A DNA stretch of 33,435 nt from an uncultured Holdemanella sp. (GCA_900754615.1 CAAEDN010000003.1:1-33435), one strand, 5' to 3'; positions 24,134 to 33,408 are shown, counted from the stretch's first letter. The notes: generated by a model from the sequence alone, not told the origin. Made by a program: numbers and translations.

Positions 24134-27052
24134 TTATGCTCCTTTCTGTTGGGCAATCGCCTCTTTTAAGGAACGCAAACGAATTTTTGCCGCACCCAAA
24201 TTGTCAATTTCATCAATTTTAATTTGCGTATAAAATTTATTTCCATCCTTTAATATATCTCGAACTTCATCACTCGTAATCGCATCAATACCACAGCCAA
24301 AGCTTACAAGCTGGATCAAGTTCATATCTTTATTTTCAATCACATAGTGTGCTGCCTGATACAATCTTGCATGATATGTCCATTGATTTAACACATTCAC
24401 TTTATGTTTTGCTTGTCTAGGGACACTTTCCTCACTGACAACCACAAAGCCTAACTGTGTCAATAATTGATTCATTTGATGGTTAATTAACGGATCTAAA
24501 TGATATGGACGACCACAAAGCACAATAATTGGATGATGATTTTCACGTGCATACGCTACAGCTTTTCGATGTTCCTTTACCAATTGTTCATGGAAAGCTT
24601 CATACTCATTAGTGGCTGCATTTTTCGCGATAATAATATCCTTTTCATTAAAATGAATACCCACCTTTTCAAAATGCATACGAATTGCCTTTGCAAAAGT
24701 CGCATTGTCATCAAAACTAATAAATGGATATACAATCTTTGTCTTATCAAAATCCATATTAGCTGCGATTACTTCTGGATAGTAGGCAACCAATGGACAA
24801 TTATAATGATTATCCGATTGATGTTCGTCCACATTATATGTCATGCATGGATAGAAAATCACATCCATACCTTTATCAATCAATTGTTGAATATGTCCAT
24901 GCACCACTTTTGCAGGGAAACATGCCGTATCACTTGGAATGCTTTGTTGTCCTGAATGATACATTTCCTTTGTACTTGGTGTTGACCATACAATTTCATA
25001 GCCCAAGCTATCAAAGAAACGTGTCCAAAATGGCAATAAATCATAGTTATTCAGTACTAAAGGCATGCCAATCTTTTTATCATGTCTAAACTTTTTCTTT
25101 TGCGCATACAACATTTCTGTCTTGATTTTATATAAATCTGGTAGTTCTTCTTTCTTTGCATCTAAATTATGAACCATCTTATCACACTTATTTCCTGCAA
25201 CTAAGCGCGTTCCATCATTGAACGTATTAATTGTCAATGAACAATGGTTGTTGCAGCCTTGGCAAGCAACGGATTGTGATTTATGCGTAAATTTAACAAG
25301 TTGTTCATAATTCAAAATATTGCTTCTTGTTCGATGTAATTTTTTGGCATACAAAGCCGCACCATAAGCACCCATTAAAGGTGCAATGCTTGGTCGAATC
25401 ACTTCAAGACCTAGTTCTTGTTCAAAACAACGAAGCACAGAATCATTTTGGAAAGTTCCACCCTGCACAACAATATGCTTTCCAATATCCTCTTTATTTT
25501 TTGCACGAATTACTTTATACAATGCATTCTTTACAACAGATTTACAAAGTCCTGCTGAAATATCTTCAATACTAGCACCATTCTTTTGAGCTTGTTTAAC
25601 CCCTGAATTCATAAATACTGTACAGCGAGTTCCTAAATCAACTGGATGTTTTGATTTTAAACCTAATTTAGCAAATTCCACTGCATCATATCCAAGCGAT
25701 TTTGCGAATGTTTCAATAAATGACCCACATCCACTTGAACAAGCTTCATTCAACACAATATCATCAATGTGTCCTTCACGTATTTTAAAACATTTTATAT
25801 CTTGTCCACCAATATCTAGAATGTAATCTACTTCTGGATTGAAAGATCGAGCAGCCGTATAGTGTGCCATCGTTTCAACAATCCCACCATCCAAATGGAA
25901 GGCATGACGCATCAATTCTTCTCCATACCCAGTCGCATAGGCTCCATAGATTTTAATATTTGGGTTTGTTTCATAAATCTTTTTTAAGTCTTCCAATACT
26001 ACATCGAGTGGATTTCCTTTATTTGATGTATACGAATCATATAAAATCGCATCATTTTCATCGAGTAAAACCAATTTTGTGGTAGTAGAACCAGAATCAA
26101 TTCCTAAATACGCTTTGCCTGCATAATCCTTTAACTTGGCATACTTTGCATCATGTGATTTATGACGCTCAATAAATTTTTGATAATCTTCTTCACTTTC
26201 AAACAAAGGCTTTGATTCTGCCAATTTAGCCGGTGCATGCACCAAGTCCTCTAGTATTTTATACAACTCATTATATGTATATTCTTTATCTGCACAAAGC
26301 GCTGTTCCTAAAGCCACAAAGTTAATGGCTGTTTCAGGACAATTCACTTGAGCGTCGCTTAATTTTAAAGTTTCAACGAAGCGATTTCTTAATCCACTCA
26401 TAAAATAAAGTGGTCCACCTAAAAATAGAATATTCCCTTCTATTTTTCTTCCTTGTGCTAGTGAAGTAATGGTTTGGTCCACAACTGCTTGAAAAATACT
26501 TGCACATAAATCACATTTATCCACACCTTGATTGATCAATGGCTGAATATCTGTTTTCGCAAATACACCACAACGTGATGCGATTGGATATAAGCGATGA
26601 TAGTTTAAGCTAGCTTCGTTCATTTCTTCCAATGACATATTTAATAAGGTTGCCATTTGGTCAATAAAAGCACCTGTTCCTCCAGCACAAGTAGAGTTCA
26701 TTCTTTGTTCTACACTTCCTTGAAAGAAAAGAATTTTCGCATCCTCTCCACCAAGTTCAATAGCACAATCTGTTTCTGGATATAGTTTACTAACACCTGT
26801 TGCACTTGCGAACACTTCTTGAACAAAAGGTAATTCCCCTTGCTCACAAAGTCCTAAGGCACCAGATCCACTGATTGCGAATTTAAATGGTTCCTTTGTA
26901 TATTTTTTTAATTCTATTAATTTATCTAAAGCCTTTTGGCGCACTTGTGCCTTGTGCCTTTCATAACTTTTATAACAGATTTGGTTATTTTCATCTATAA
27001 CAACCGCTTTGATTGTTGTACTTCCAATGTCGAATCCTATACGATAACCCAT
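24134..27052 (-). CDS. Tandem acyl-CoA dehydratase activase (BadF/HgdC type) with double-cubane reductase region
   Basis: A 972-residue cytoplasmic protein. Two ASKHA ATPase domains (about 1-255 and 314-572) both start with an (I/D)GSTT(T/I)K phosphate loop. Each has the two cysteines that hold the [4Fe-4S] cluster in HgdC: Cys122 and Cys161, then Cys438 and Cys477. A four-Cys cluster site follows (Cys597, 600, 604, 623), then an HgdB/DUF2229-like region with Cys711, 736, 752 and 920. The family uses ATP hydrolysis to push electrons to low potential for radical dehydratases or double-cubane proteins. The ATG at 27052 has GGAGGAG upstream. It is a stand-alone reductase module without an obvious partner pathway here. 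Confidence 0.86.
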   Translation of the reverse strand: MGYRIGFDIGSTTIKAVVIDENNQICYKSYERHKAQVRQKALDKLIELKKYTKEPFKFAISGSGALGLCEQGELPFVQEVFASATGVSKLYPETDCAIELGGEDAKILFFQGSVEQRMNSTCAGGTGAFIDQMATLLNMSLEEMNEASLNYHRLYPIASRCGVFAKTDIQPLINQGVDKCDLCASIFQAVVDQTITSLAQGRKIEGNILFLGGPLYFMSGLRNRFVETLKLSDAQVNCPETAINFVALGTALCADKEYTYNELYKILEDLVHAPAKLAESKPLFESEEDYQKFIERHKSHDAKYAKLKDYAGKAYLGIDSGSTTTKLVLLDENDAILYDSYTSNKGNPLDVVLEDLKKIYETNPNIKIYGAYATGYGEELMRHAFHLDGGIVETMAHYTAARSFNPEVDYILDIGGQDIKCFKIREGHIDDIVLNEACSSGCGSFIETFAKSLGYDAVEFAKLGLKSKHPVDLGTRCTVFMNSGVKQAQKNGASIEDISAGLCKSVVKNALYKVIRAKNKEDIGKHIVVQGGTFQNDSVLRCFEQELGLEVIRPSIAPLMGAYGAALYAKKLHRTRSNILNYEQLVKFTHKSQSVACQGCNNHCSLTINTFNDGTRLVAGNKCDKMVHNLDAKKEELPDLYKIKTEMLYAQKKKFRHDKKIGMPLVLNNYDLLPFWTRFFDSLGYEIVWSTPSTKEMYHSGQQSIPSDTACFPAKVVHGHIQQLIDKGMDVIFYPCMTYNVDEHQSDNHYNCPLVAYYPEVIAANMDFDKTKIVYPFISFDDNATFAKAIRMHFEKVGIHFNEKDIIIAKNAATNEYEAFHEQLVKEHRKAVAYARENHHPIIVLCGRPYHLDPLINHQMNQLLTQLGFVVVSEESVPRQAKHKVNVLNQWTYHARLYQAAHYVIENKDMNLIQLVSFGCGIDAITSDEVRDILKDGNKFYTQIKIDEIDNLGAAKIRLRSLKEAIAQQKGA

Positions 27053-27085
27053 AATCTCCTCCATTTTCTTTTTTTTATCAGTATT

Positions 27086-27113
27086 ATTATACTCATTTTT
27101 CATTTATTTTCAT
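27086..27113 (-). promoter_or_regulatory. Candidate promoter of the activase operon
   Basis: Minus-strand -10 TATAAT (27086-27091) with a weak -35 ATGAAA (27108-27113) at 16 bases. A short inverted repeat TTTTCAT/ATGAAAA (27107-27113 and 27122-27128) covers the -35 and may be an operator. Confidence 0.5.
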
Positions 27114-27195
27114 GTATTCAAATGAAAATTACGACAACTCACAAAATATGTTCACTTTGTTGTAGATTATTCGCGACAAAACATATATCATTAAA

Positions 27196-27213
27196 TTAAC
27201 AAATAGTTAACAA
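27196..27213 (+). repeat. Tandem TTAACAA motif, possible operator
   Basis: TTAACAA at 27196-27202 and 27207-27213 with four bases between. It is also partly palindromic (TTAAC, five bases, GTTAA). It sits just upstream of the MFS promoter in the divergent spacer. One copy equals a Rex half-site, but the other arm is in the wrong orientation. Confidence 0.4.
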
Positions 27214-27229
27214 GTTCAATACACGGGAT

Positions 27230-27238
27230 TGTTATAAT
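27230..27238 (+). promoter_or_regulatory. Extended -10 promoter of the MFS gene
   Basis: TGTTATAAT on the plus strand, the third copy of this nine-base promoter core in the window. No good -35 is visible. The predicted RNA start leaves a leader of only about 19 bases. Confidence 0.6.
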
Positions 27239-27263
27239 TATTTTTGGAAAGTTGGTAAATCAA

Positions 27264-28499
27264 ATGAAAAACAAATTAACAAAACTTGAATTCAAGTGGA
27301 TTTGTTACGACATGGGAAACTCTGCCTTTATTTTATTAGTCGCGACAATTCTTCCTATTTATTTTAATTATCTTTCAAGCTCACAAGGTGTAGCTGAACA
27401 CAACTACTTAAGTTATTGGAGCTATGCAGCCAGTCTTTCAACATTAATTGTTGCACTTGCTGGTCCAATTCTAGGAACATTAGCCGATTATAAAGATCAC
27501 AAGAAGAAAATTTTCTTAACTTGTGCATTGCTTGGAGCCTTAGCCCTTGCATGTTTCTGGATTCCAAGCTCTTGGTTTGCATTCTTAGTATTATTTATTG
27601 CAGCTAAAGTTGCTTATTCCTTATCTTTGATTGTATACGATTCTATGTTAACGGACATCACTACAGAAGAAAGAATGGATGCCGTAAGTTCCAAAGGATA
27701 TGCATGGGGATATATTGGTAGTGTTGTTCCATTTATTATTAGTTTAGTCTTTGTATTAATGTATGACAAAATGGGCATGACATTAAAGACAGCTATGATG
27801 ATCGCATTTATATTAAATGCCGTATGGTGGATTGCCTTTACTCTTCCTTTAGTAAAAAGCTACAAACAGAAATTCTATATTGAACCAAAGGCACATCCTG
27901 TTTTAGATACATTCGCTCGTTTAAAAAACACTTTAATGAAGGCAAAGGAACAAAAGAAAGTCTTCTTATTCCTACTAGCATTCTTCTTCTATATTGATGG
28001 TGTTTATACCATCATTGATATGGCTACCGCATATGGTACAAGTTTAGGATTAAATACAACTGGACTTCTATTAGCCTTATTGTTGACACAAATTGTTGCC
28101 TTCCCTGCAAGTTTAACATTTGCGGTATTATCGAAAACAAAAAACACAGCTTCATTAATTAAAGTCGCAATCATCGCATACTTCTTAATTGCCTTATTTG
28201 CCGTACAATTGGATAAACAATGGGAATTCTGGGTATTAGCTGTTGCGGTTGGATGTTTCCAAGGTGGTATTCAAGCTTTATCTAGATCATACTTCGCAAA
28301 AATCATTCCAGAAAATGCCAGCGGTGAATACTTCGGACTATTCGATATCTGTGGTAAAGGTGCTAGCTTTTTAGGGACTATGTTGATTGGTGTTGTAACA
28401 CAAATTACAGGTAAACAAAACTTAGGTGTTGCCGCTCTCTCAATCATGTTTGTGGTTGGATATTTCATTTTCAATAAAGTCTCTAAAATGGACGACTAA
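27264..28499 (+). CDS. UMF1-family (Atg22-like) MFS transporter
   Basis: A 411-residue membrane protein with about twelve helices. The N-terminus LTKLEFKWICYDMGNSAFILLVATILPIYF is the signature of the UMF1/Atg22-like group, and GGIQALSRSYFAKIIPENASGEYFGLFDICGKGASFLG is the conserved C-terminal segment. Relatives export amino acids from yeast vacuoles; the bacterial substrate is not known. The ATG at 27264 is preferred over the in-frame TTG at 27252 because it fits the family start and leaves room for a leader, although no strong ribosome site is seen. It is transcribed away from the activase operon. Confidence 0.9.
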   Translation: MKNKLTKLEFKWICYDMGNSAFILLVATILPIYFNYLSSSQGVAEHNYLSYWSYAASLSTLIVALAGPILGTLADYKDHKKKIFLTCALLGALALACFWIPSSWFAFLVLFIAAKVAYSLSLIVYDSMLTDITTEERMDAVSSKGYAWGYIGSVVPFIISLVFVLMYDKMGMTLKTAMMIAFILNAVWWIAFTLPLVKSYKQKFYIEPKAHPVLDTFARLKNTLMKAKEQKKVFLFLLAFFFYIDGVYTIIDMATAYGTSLGLNTTGLLLALLLTQIVAFPASLTFAVLSKTKNTASLIKVAIIAYFLIALFAVQLDKQWEFWVLAVAVGCFQGGIQALSRSYFAKIIPENASGEYFGLFDICGKGASFLGTMLIGVVTQITGKQNLGVAALSIMFVVGYFIFNKVSKMDD

Positions 28500-28535
28500 A
28501 AAAATGGACTGTACTTCAAAAGTACAGCCTTTTCT
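28500..28535. terminator. Bidirectional terminator between convergent genes
   Basis: An 8-bp stem CTGTACTT/AAGTACAG (28509-28516 and 28520-28527, loop of three). T-rich tracts follow on the plus strand (28530-28538) and on the minus strand (A-run at 28498-28504). Confidence 0.85.
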
Positions 28536-28536
28536 T

Positions 28537-29493
28537 TTAATCCACTTTCATTACCATTTTTACAATTCCATACATTGCAGCATATAAGACGGCTGCAACG
28601 GGCCAGATTATATAGGTTAAATCCCATTGTTTTGTCCATAAGCTCCAACCAAGATAAACAGCTGTTACAAGACACCAATATGCACCTGTGAATGTTTCAG
28701 TTTTCTTCTTTGTGAGCTTTTCTTTTTTCGTATAATCACCTTCTTGCAGCAATGTATCATAGCTACTTTTTATCGTAGAAACACGAATTAGAATATTCAC
28801 GCCAATGGAAACCAAAATTAGTAATACAGCTAAACATAATGTACACACATAATCAGATGCTTCCGTGCACCCCGCAATGATCAACGGGATTACAGACAGA
28901 ATACATAGAACAACACCGCATGCTAAAGAATAGGAATAATGTTCTTGATAGTTTTGATTCTTTTCTTTGACAAGTCCTGTTACACCATATTCTGTTTCAA
29001 AGGGTTCTTGTTCTAAATATTGTAAAGGACTCAATTTAATTCCTGTTTTAATAAATATAAACACTGCAAGTGCAACCATACCTAATAAAATCGTACACGC
29101 AATTCCAATGGCTAAGCCATAATTGAAAGTTGATACTAGAAATAAAGGAATTGGACTTAGGATACATAATGTTGTCGCATTCGCAAGCATAGGTGCTGCT
29201 TTTTTCTTTTCATCCATATATGTATTCGCTTCTTCCATACTCACACGATGTAATTCACAATCTGTATCGCATATTGTCGCTGAATTTTCTTTTTCAATTT
29301 CATCTTTTAATAAGTAATCTGTGCTCACTCCAAATAAGTCAGCTAACTGAATAATCTTTTTTAAATCTGGAATCGCTCCTGCACTTTCCCATTTTGAAAC
29401 CGATTGTCTGGATACACCTAGTTTTTGTGCAAGATCTTCTTGTGTCCATCCATTCTTTTTTCTTTCATCAATTATTTTATCGGCTAGAATCAT
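28537..29493 (-). CDS. XRE-family regulator with six membrane helices
   Basis: A 318-residue protein. Residues 1-65 form a Cro/C1-type helix-turn-helix (GWTQEDLAQKLGVSRQSVSKWESAGAIPDLKKIIQLADLFGVSTDYLL). A short linker is followed by three pairs of hydrophobic helices (about 97-150, 188-235 and 265-315). Such membrane-bound one-component regulators are common in gut Firmicutes and are thought to sense the envelope or a peptide; the signal is unknown. AAGGAGG precedes the ATG. The upstream spacer has an imperfect inverted repeat (GCCAAGTT with AACTTTGGC), a candidate autoregulatory operator. Confidence 0.87.
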   Translation of the reverse strand: MILADKIIDERKKNGWTQEDLAQKLGVSRQSVSKWESAGAIPDLKKIIQLADLFGVSTDYLLKDEIEKENSATICDTDCELHRVSMEEANTYMDEKKKAAPMLANATTLCILSPIPLFLVSTFNYGLAIGIACTILLGMVALAVFIFIKTGIKLSPLQYLEQEPFETEYGVTGLVKEKNQNYQEHYSYSLACGVVLCILSVIPLIIAGCTEASDYVCTLCLAVLLILVSIGVNILIRVSTIKSSYDTLLQEGDYTKKEKLTKKKTETFTGAYWCLVTAVYLGWSLWTKQWDLTYIIWPVAAVLYAAMYGIVKMVMKVD

Positions 29494-29587
29494 AGTTCTT
29501 CCTCCTTAGCCAAAGTTTACTAAAATTATCGATTGCATTCCACCAACTTGGCTTGTCAATTTATCAATTATCAGTTGCATAGTACTA

Positions 29588-29616
29588 GAAAAGACTTGAA
29601 TTCAAATCAAGTCTTT
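29588..29616 (-). terminator. Terminator after the hybrid kinase gene
   Basis: Arms AAGACTTGA/TCAAGTCTT (29591-29599 and 29607-29615) form a perfect 9-bp stem with a seven-base loop. On the minus strand TTTTC follows. It starts three bases after the TAG that would end the uninterrupted kinase frame, which supports that frame as the original gene end. Confidence 0.75.
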
Positions 29617-29618
29617 AT

Positions 29619-32600
29619 CTATGCCACATATTTTCTTAATATATGATTAAGTTTTTGTTCATCTAGAGGTTTTGATATTGAATCATTCATAATCATTTGA
29701 TCAATACTATATTCTGATTGTGCACTCATAGCGACAATTGGAATGGATGGATTGATTTTTCAAATGCATCTTGCAGCTTCATCCCCATTCATTTTTGGCA
29801 TCATAATATCCATCAAAATCAAAGAATACTTATTTGGTTCTTCCTTAACTTTTTCAACTGCTTCTAATCCATTCCATGCCTTATCCACATTGGCATTCAC
29901 TGCATTCAAGTAAAACTCAGCCACTTCCATATTGATTTCATTATCTTCAACTAAAAGAATTCTTTTATCATGTAAATCTAATGTTGACGTATCTTGTGTA
30001 TTATTTGTAAATGTATCTAATTGGTAAGTAAGAACCACCTTGATTTGTGTACCTACTCCAACTTCACTTTTTACTTCAATACTTCCACCAAGCTTATCCA
30101 CTAAACCTTTCACAATCGACATACCTAAACCAGTTCCTTCATATCTTGTTCTGGCATCTTGTTTAGCCTGTGAAAAAGGCGTAAACAAATGATTTTTAAT
30201 ATAATCTTCACTCATACCAATTCCTGTATCTTTGATTTCAAATTCAAATGTAGCTTTTGAATCATCACTCGATATTTCTCTGACATACGTATCAATCGTG
30301 CCATTTGGCTTATTGTACTTAATCGCATTTGTTAATAGATTTACAAGGATTCTTCTAAGTTGTAATGCATCTCCAATTAAATGCGTATGGACTACATTCT
30401 CCATATGCTTGTGATATGTAATATTTTGAAGGTATACTTGGGCATCAATCAAACTATTCAATTCTTCAACCATATAATTTAAATCAAATGGCTCATTCAC
30501 AATCTCCATATGATCTGATTCTAATTTAGACATATTCAAAACATCTTCAACCAGTTCATTTAAGTGTTTTGTCAATACTTCAATCTTATTTAAAGAATCA
30601 TCCAATTTATCCATATCGCCCCAGTTTTTACGAATAATTTGCATCATACCTAAAATACCATTGATTGGCGTACGAATATCATGGCTCATACGATTCATAA
30701 AATCAGTTTTAGCTTTACTTTCTAAATCTGCTTTTTGATATGCCAATTGAAGTTGTTTCTTTTCTCTATCATCCTTTTCGTGGAATGCAGATGTATTTCT
30801 AAATAGTATAATTGCTCGAACAATCGAACGTTCGTTTTGTATGTCCACATCATAGATTACATCTTCACTCATCAATATCATTTCTTGAACCCAAATCACA
30901 CGATCATCTGGCATTTGAATTTGATATTCAACCGTAACATGTTTATCTCCAGCTTTATAACGATTTAATAAACTTTGACACGATTCTACGATTCCAAAAC
31001 TTCCCAAACAATCTTTTAACACTTTATATTTCCATTGTTTAAAATATGCTTCATATGCACAAGGCAACACTGGTTTTCTATCCTCTGCCATATATTTATC
31101 ATAAATACCATCTATCTGATTCTGTGTTAAGTTTACAGAAAAGATAGATTGTGCCATATTCATTAAAGCTTCAATATAGTTCGCATTTTCTAAGATAGAT
31201 TGTTTCAATTGATCATAATAACGCATCAATTGTTTCTTTTTATCCATTTCTATTGTGTCATAATATATTTTGAAGCCTAGCACAAAATGATGAAGATTAT
31301 TTTTTTCATCACCATCTAAGTAGACTGCTATGATTTTCCCTTTTACTTGCGTATCTTTAATTTGATGACAATACGGAATCTCTAATACTGGATTTACTTT
31401 TGTGAGTTTCTGATTTAAATAATCCAGTTGCAGCACATGACGATACTCTTTTTTCTGATTCTCTTCAAACAACTCATTTAAAACTTGTTCGATTGCACCT
31501 GAATAACTGCCATCCTCTGCTAAGAAAAAGGAATAGCTGGCACGCAAAGTAAAATACGCATCTGTTTGAGCATCACAATAGATACAATCTGAAAAATGAT
31601 ACCCTTTATCTTTTAATTGTTGTATAACACACAGAATCAAATTCCGTTTCTCTGTAGCCTCTTTGATTTTTGCCTGGTTTTTATCAATATACATATTTTT
31701 ATCCGCCTGACAAAATAATTCACGCATTGTAAATCCTGAGAAATCATTTGAATATGCATAACCTGCTGCATAGCTTAATGGTATTTCCGAACCATTTTCA
31801 CATACTCTTTTAACGCTTTCTAGATTCCTTGTTACATCTTCTTTCGTCACATCTTTGAAGAAGGCAATAAATTCATCTCCGCCATAACGCCCCACAAATT
31901 GATTCACATCAACACCTTTACGTAAACATTTCGCAAAAGAGTTAATATATAGATCTCCTCGTTCATGTCCTTGTTGATTATTGATAATTCTTAGATTATT
32001 TAAATCAAATACGCAAATTGCCGTATATGGTTCAACTTCTAAAGTTAAAATCTCTTCACATTTATTTTTATTTGGTAAACCTGTTGCCTCATCTAAATAC
32101 ACCTTATTCTTAAGCTCACGATTGATTTTTGCATAACGCAAAGCCTTAAGTAGTTCATACAAAATCATAAAGACGAGAATCACAATATCAATAACTGTCA
32201 GCACTTCAAATTGTTTCAGCCTTGTCGCAATTCTTTGCGCATAAGTCTCTGCAAGACCTGTAGCCACATCACATAAGTTAAAAAATATTTCACTCTTTTG
32301 AATAATATTCGTATTCGCATAGCCAACTTGACGAACAAGATAGATTTCCTGCTTTAAAGAATCATAATATGTATCCAATTCTTTCATCTTCATTTGAAAT
32401 GCCTTGTCATCTAGTGAAACCAAATTTAATTCATCACTTCCAAAACGAAGACCTTTAATATATTCATCCACATCCGCAATCATTTCATCCTGTGGCATGC
32501 CTGCATCTTCTAGCTTAATAATGCGTTGTGTCTTTCCACGTACTAAACCTGCATAATTGACAACACGAGCCGTTCCTTGAATGCGTGATACCATTAATAT

Positions 32601-32693
32601 GATGATTAAAATAAGCACTATTAAAAGACTGGTTAAAACAGTCATTGTAAAGCGTACTATTTTTGAAATATGTTTCCTTCGTTTAGCTATCAT
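29619..32693 (-). pseudogene. GGDEF-hybrid histidine kinase, receiver cut by an in-frame TGA
   Basis: The reading frame gives 977 residues to a TGA at 29760-29762, then 46 more in-frame codons to TAG at 29619. In order: membrane helix 17-36, an extracytoplasmic region with a PilJ/NarX-like start, helix 164-182, a GGDEF domain (motif intact at 271-275), a PAS-like region, HisKA with His671 (MSHDIRTPING), HATPase (N box near Asn789), and a receiver (Asp962). The TGA falls between helix 4 and strand 5, so the product lacks the Ser (AMSA) and Lys (SKP) needed for phosphorelay switching; kinase and GGDEF remain. CGA to TGA is the likely change. AAGGAAG precedes the ATG. Confidence 0.83.
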
Positions 32694-32712
32694 ACAACAC
32701 TTCCTTATATTT

Positions 32713-32741
32713 ATTGTATTAAGAAAAAGAAATTATCACAA
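32713..32741 (-). promoter_or_regulatory. Promoter of the hybrid kinase gene
   Basis: Minus-strand -35 TTGTGA (32736-32741), 17-base spacer, -10 TACAAT (32713-32718), ending 20 bases before the ATG. Confidence 0.6.
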
Positions 32742-32751
32742 GAAAGATAAG

Positions 32752-32785
32752 AAAAAAGGAAGAATAAACTAAAATTTATTCATCC
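32752..32785 (-). terminator. Terminator of the 74-residue membrane protein gene
   Basis: An 11-bp stem with one mismatch (32775-32785 with 32758-32768), followed by six T residues on the minus strand. The last codons of the gene and its TAG (32769-32771) form part of the hairpin. Confidence 0.85.
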
Positions 32786-32993
32786 TTCGCTTGAACCACA
32801 CTATAATCCATATACCGGTGCCAATACATACAAAAGCCAAACCAATCAACATTAAAGCAGTACCATCATGCATCGCACCATCATCCCCTACATATACATG
32901 TATCTCTTCCTTTAGCAGCAAAAACACAATTCCTGCAATCAAAAAAAGATTCGCAATAAACGTTGGTGTAAATACACGTTCCTTTTGATTCAT
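32769..32993 (-). CDS. Small two-helix membrane protein, unknown function
   Basis: A 74-residue protein with two hydrophobic helices (about 12-27 and 45-66) separated by an acidic, glycine-containing loop (GDDGAMHDG) and ending in a basic tail (FKRRMNKF). I do not recognise a family. AAGGGG precedes the ATG, and it has its own promoter and terminator, so it is a real monocistronic gene. Confidence 0.75.
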   Translation of the reverse strand: MNQKERVFTPTFIANLFLIAGIVFLLLKEEIHVYVGDDGAMHDGTALMLIGLAFVCIGTGIWIIVWFKRRMNKF

Positions 32994-33021
32994 AATAACA
33001 TCCCCTTATTGTTACCGTAAT

Positions 33022-33030
33022 ATTATAGCA
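33022..33030 (-). promoter_or_regulatory. Extended -10 promoter of the small membrane protein gene
   Basis: Minus-strand TGCTATAAT, 28 bases before the ATG; no clear -35. Faces away from the Lar-like gene promoter. Confidence 0.6.
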
Positions 33031-33060
33031 TCGGTTTCTATATTTAACCTTAAATTTCTC

Positions 33061-33089
33061 TTAACTTTCTATTGAATTGATTGTACAAT
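33061..33089 (+). promoter_or_regulatory. Promoter of the Lar-like gene
   Basis: -35 TTAACT (33061-33066), 17-base spacer, -10 TACAAT (33084-33089), ending 29 bases before the ATG. Confidence 0.55.
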
Positions 33090-33118
33090 AGATAAGAATA
33101 AAAGAAGGAAGGATTCTT

Positions 33119-33343
33119 ATGCAAAACATTGATGATTTAGTTGAATTACACGAATGCCCTCTATGTGAAGGTGGATCTATTTTAGAAGAAGAAGGAAACG
33201 GATTCTATGCACAGTGCATGGATTGTGGATGCTACACAGTACATGTTGACTATAAAAACGAAGAAGATCGTTTACAGGCTGCTCAAAAAGCTGCTGCATT
33301 ATTTAATACAGGTAAAGTATTAAAATCAAATCCTGGTGAGTAA
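33119..33343 (+). CDS. Lar-like zinc-ribbon protein
   Basis: A 74-residue soluble protein. Two cysteine pairs (CPLC at 13-16 and CMDC at 33-36, with a further Cys at 38) should bind zinc, and an Ala/Gln-rich helix with LFNTGK follows. The layout resembles restriction-alleviation Lar-like proteins, which are usually small phage or accessory proteins. GAAGGAAGG precedes the ATG. It is followed by the terminator within the right inverted repeat. Any role in restriction is unproven; a general nucleic-acid-binding zinc ribbon is equally possible. Confidence 0.75.
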   Translation: MQNIDDLVELHECPLCEGGSILEEEGNGFYAQCMDCGCYTVHVDYKNEEDRLQAAQKAAALFNTGKVLKSNPGE

Positions 33344-33349
33344 GAAAAT

Positions 33350-33408
33350 GGGTGCTGTAACGAGTAAGTAAATTTTATTACTTATGGAGTTCAGCTCCTT
33401 TCTTTTTG
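33350..33408 (+). terminator. Terminator of the Lar-like gene
   Basis: Outer stem GGGTGCTG/CAGCTCC (one mismatch) around the same inner stem TAAGTAA/TTACTTA as at the left end, followed by TTTCTTTTT. It starts seven bases after the stop codon. Confidence 0.75.

Noticed and set aside
24500..24955. Plus-strand 151-codon open frame inside the activase gene
   Set aside because: It is antisense to a conserved coding region, has no ribosome site or recognisable domain, and its composition mirrors the real gene.
27196..27213. A true Rex operator
   Set aside because: The consensus needs TTGTTAA-N4-TTAACAA; here both arms are TTAACAA in the same direction. Kept only as a motif.
29760..29762. TGA recoded as Trp or selenocysteine in the hybrid kinase
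   Set aside because: Other genes here (atpC, the 418-residue protein) use TGA as a normal stop, all tryptophans inspected are TGG, and no SECIS-like hairpin follows. A nonsense change is simpler.
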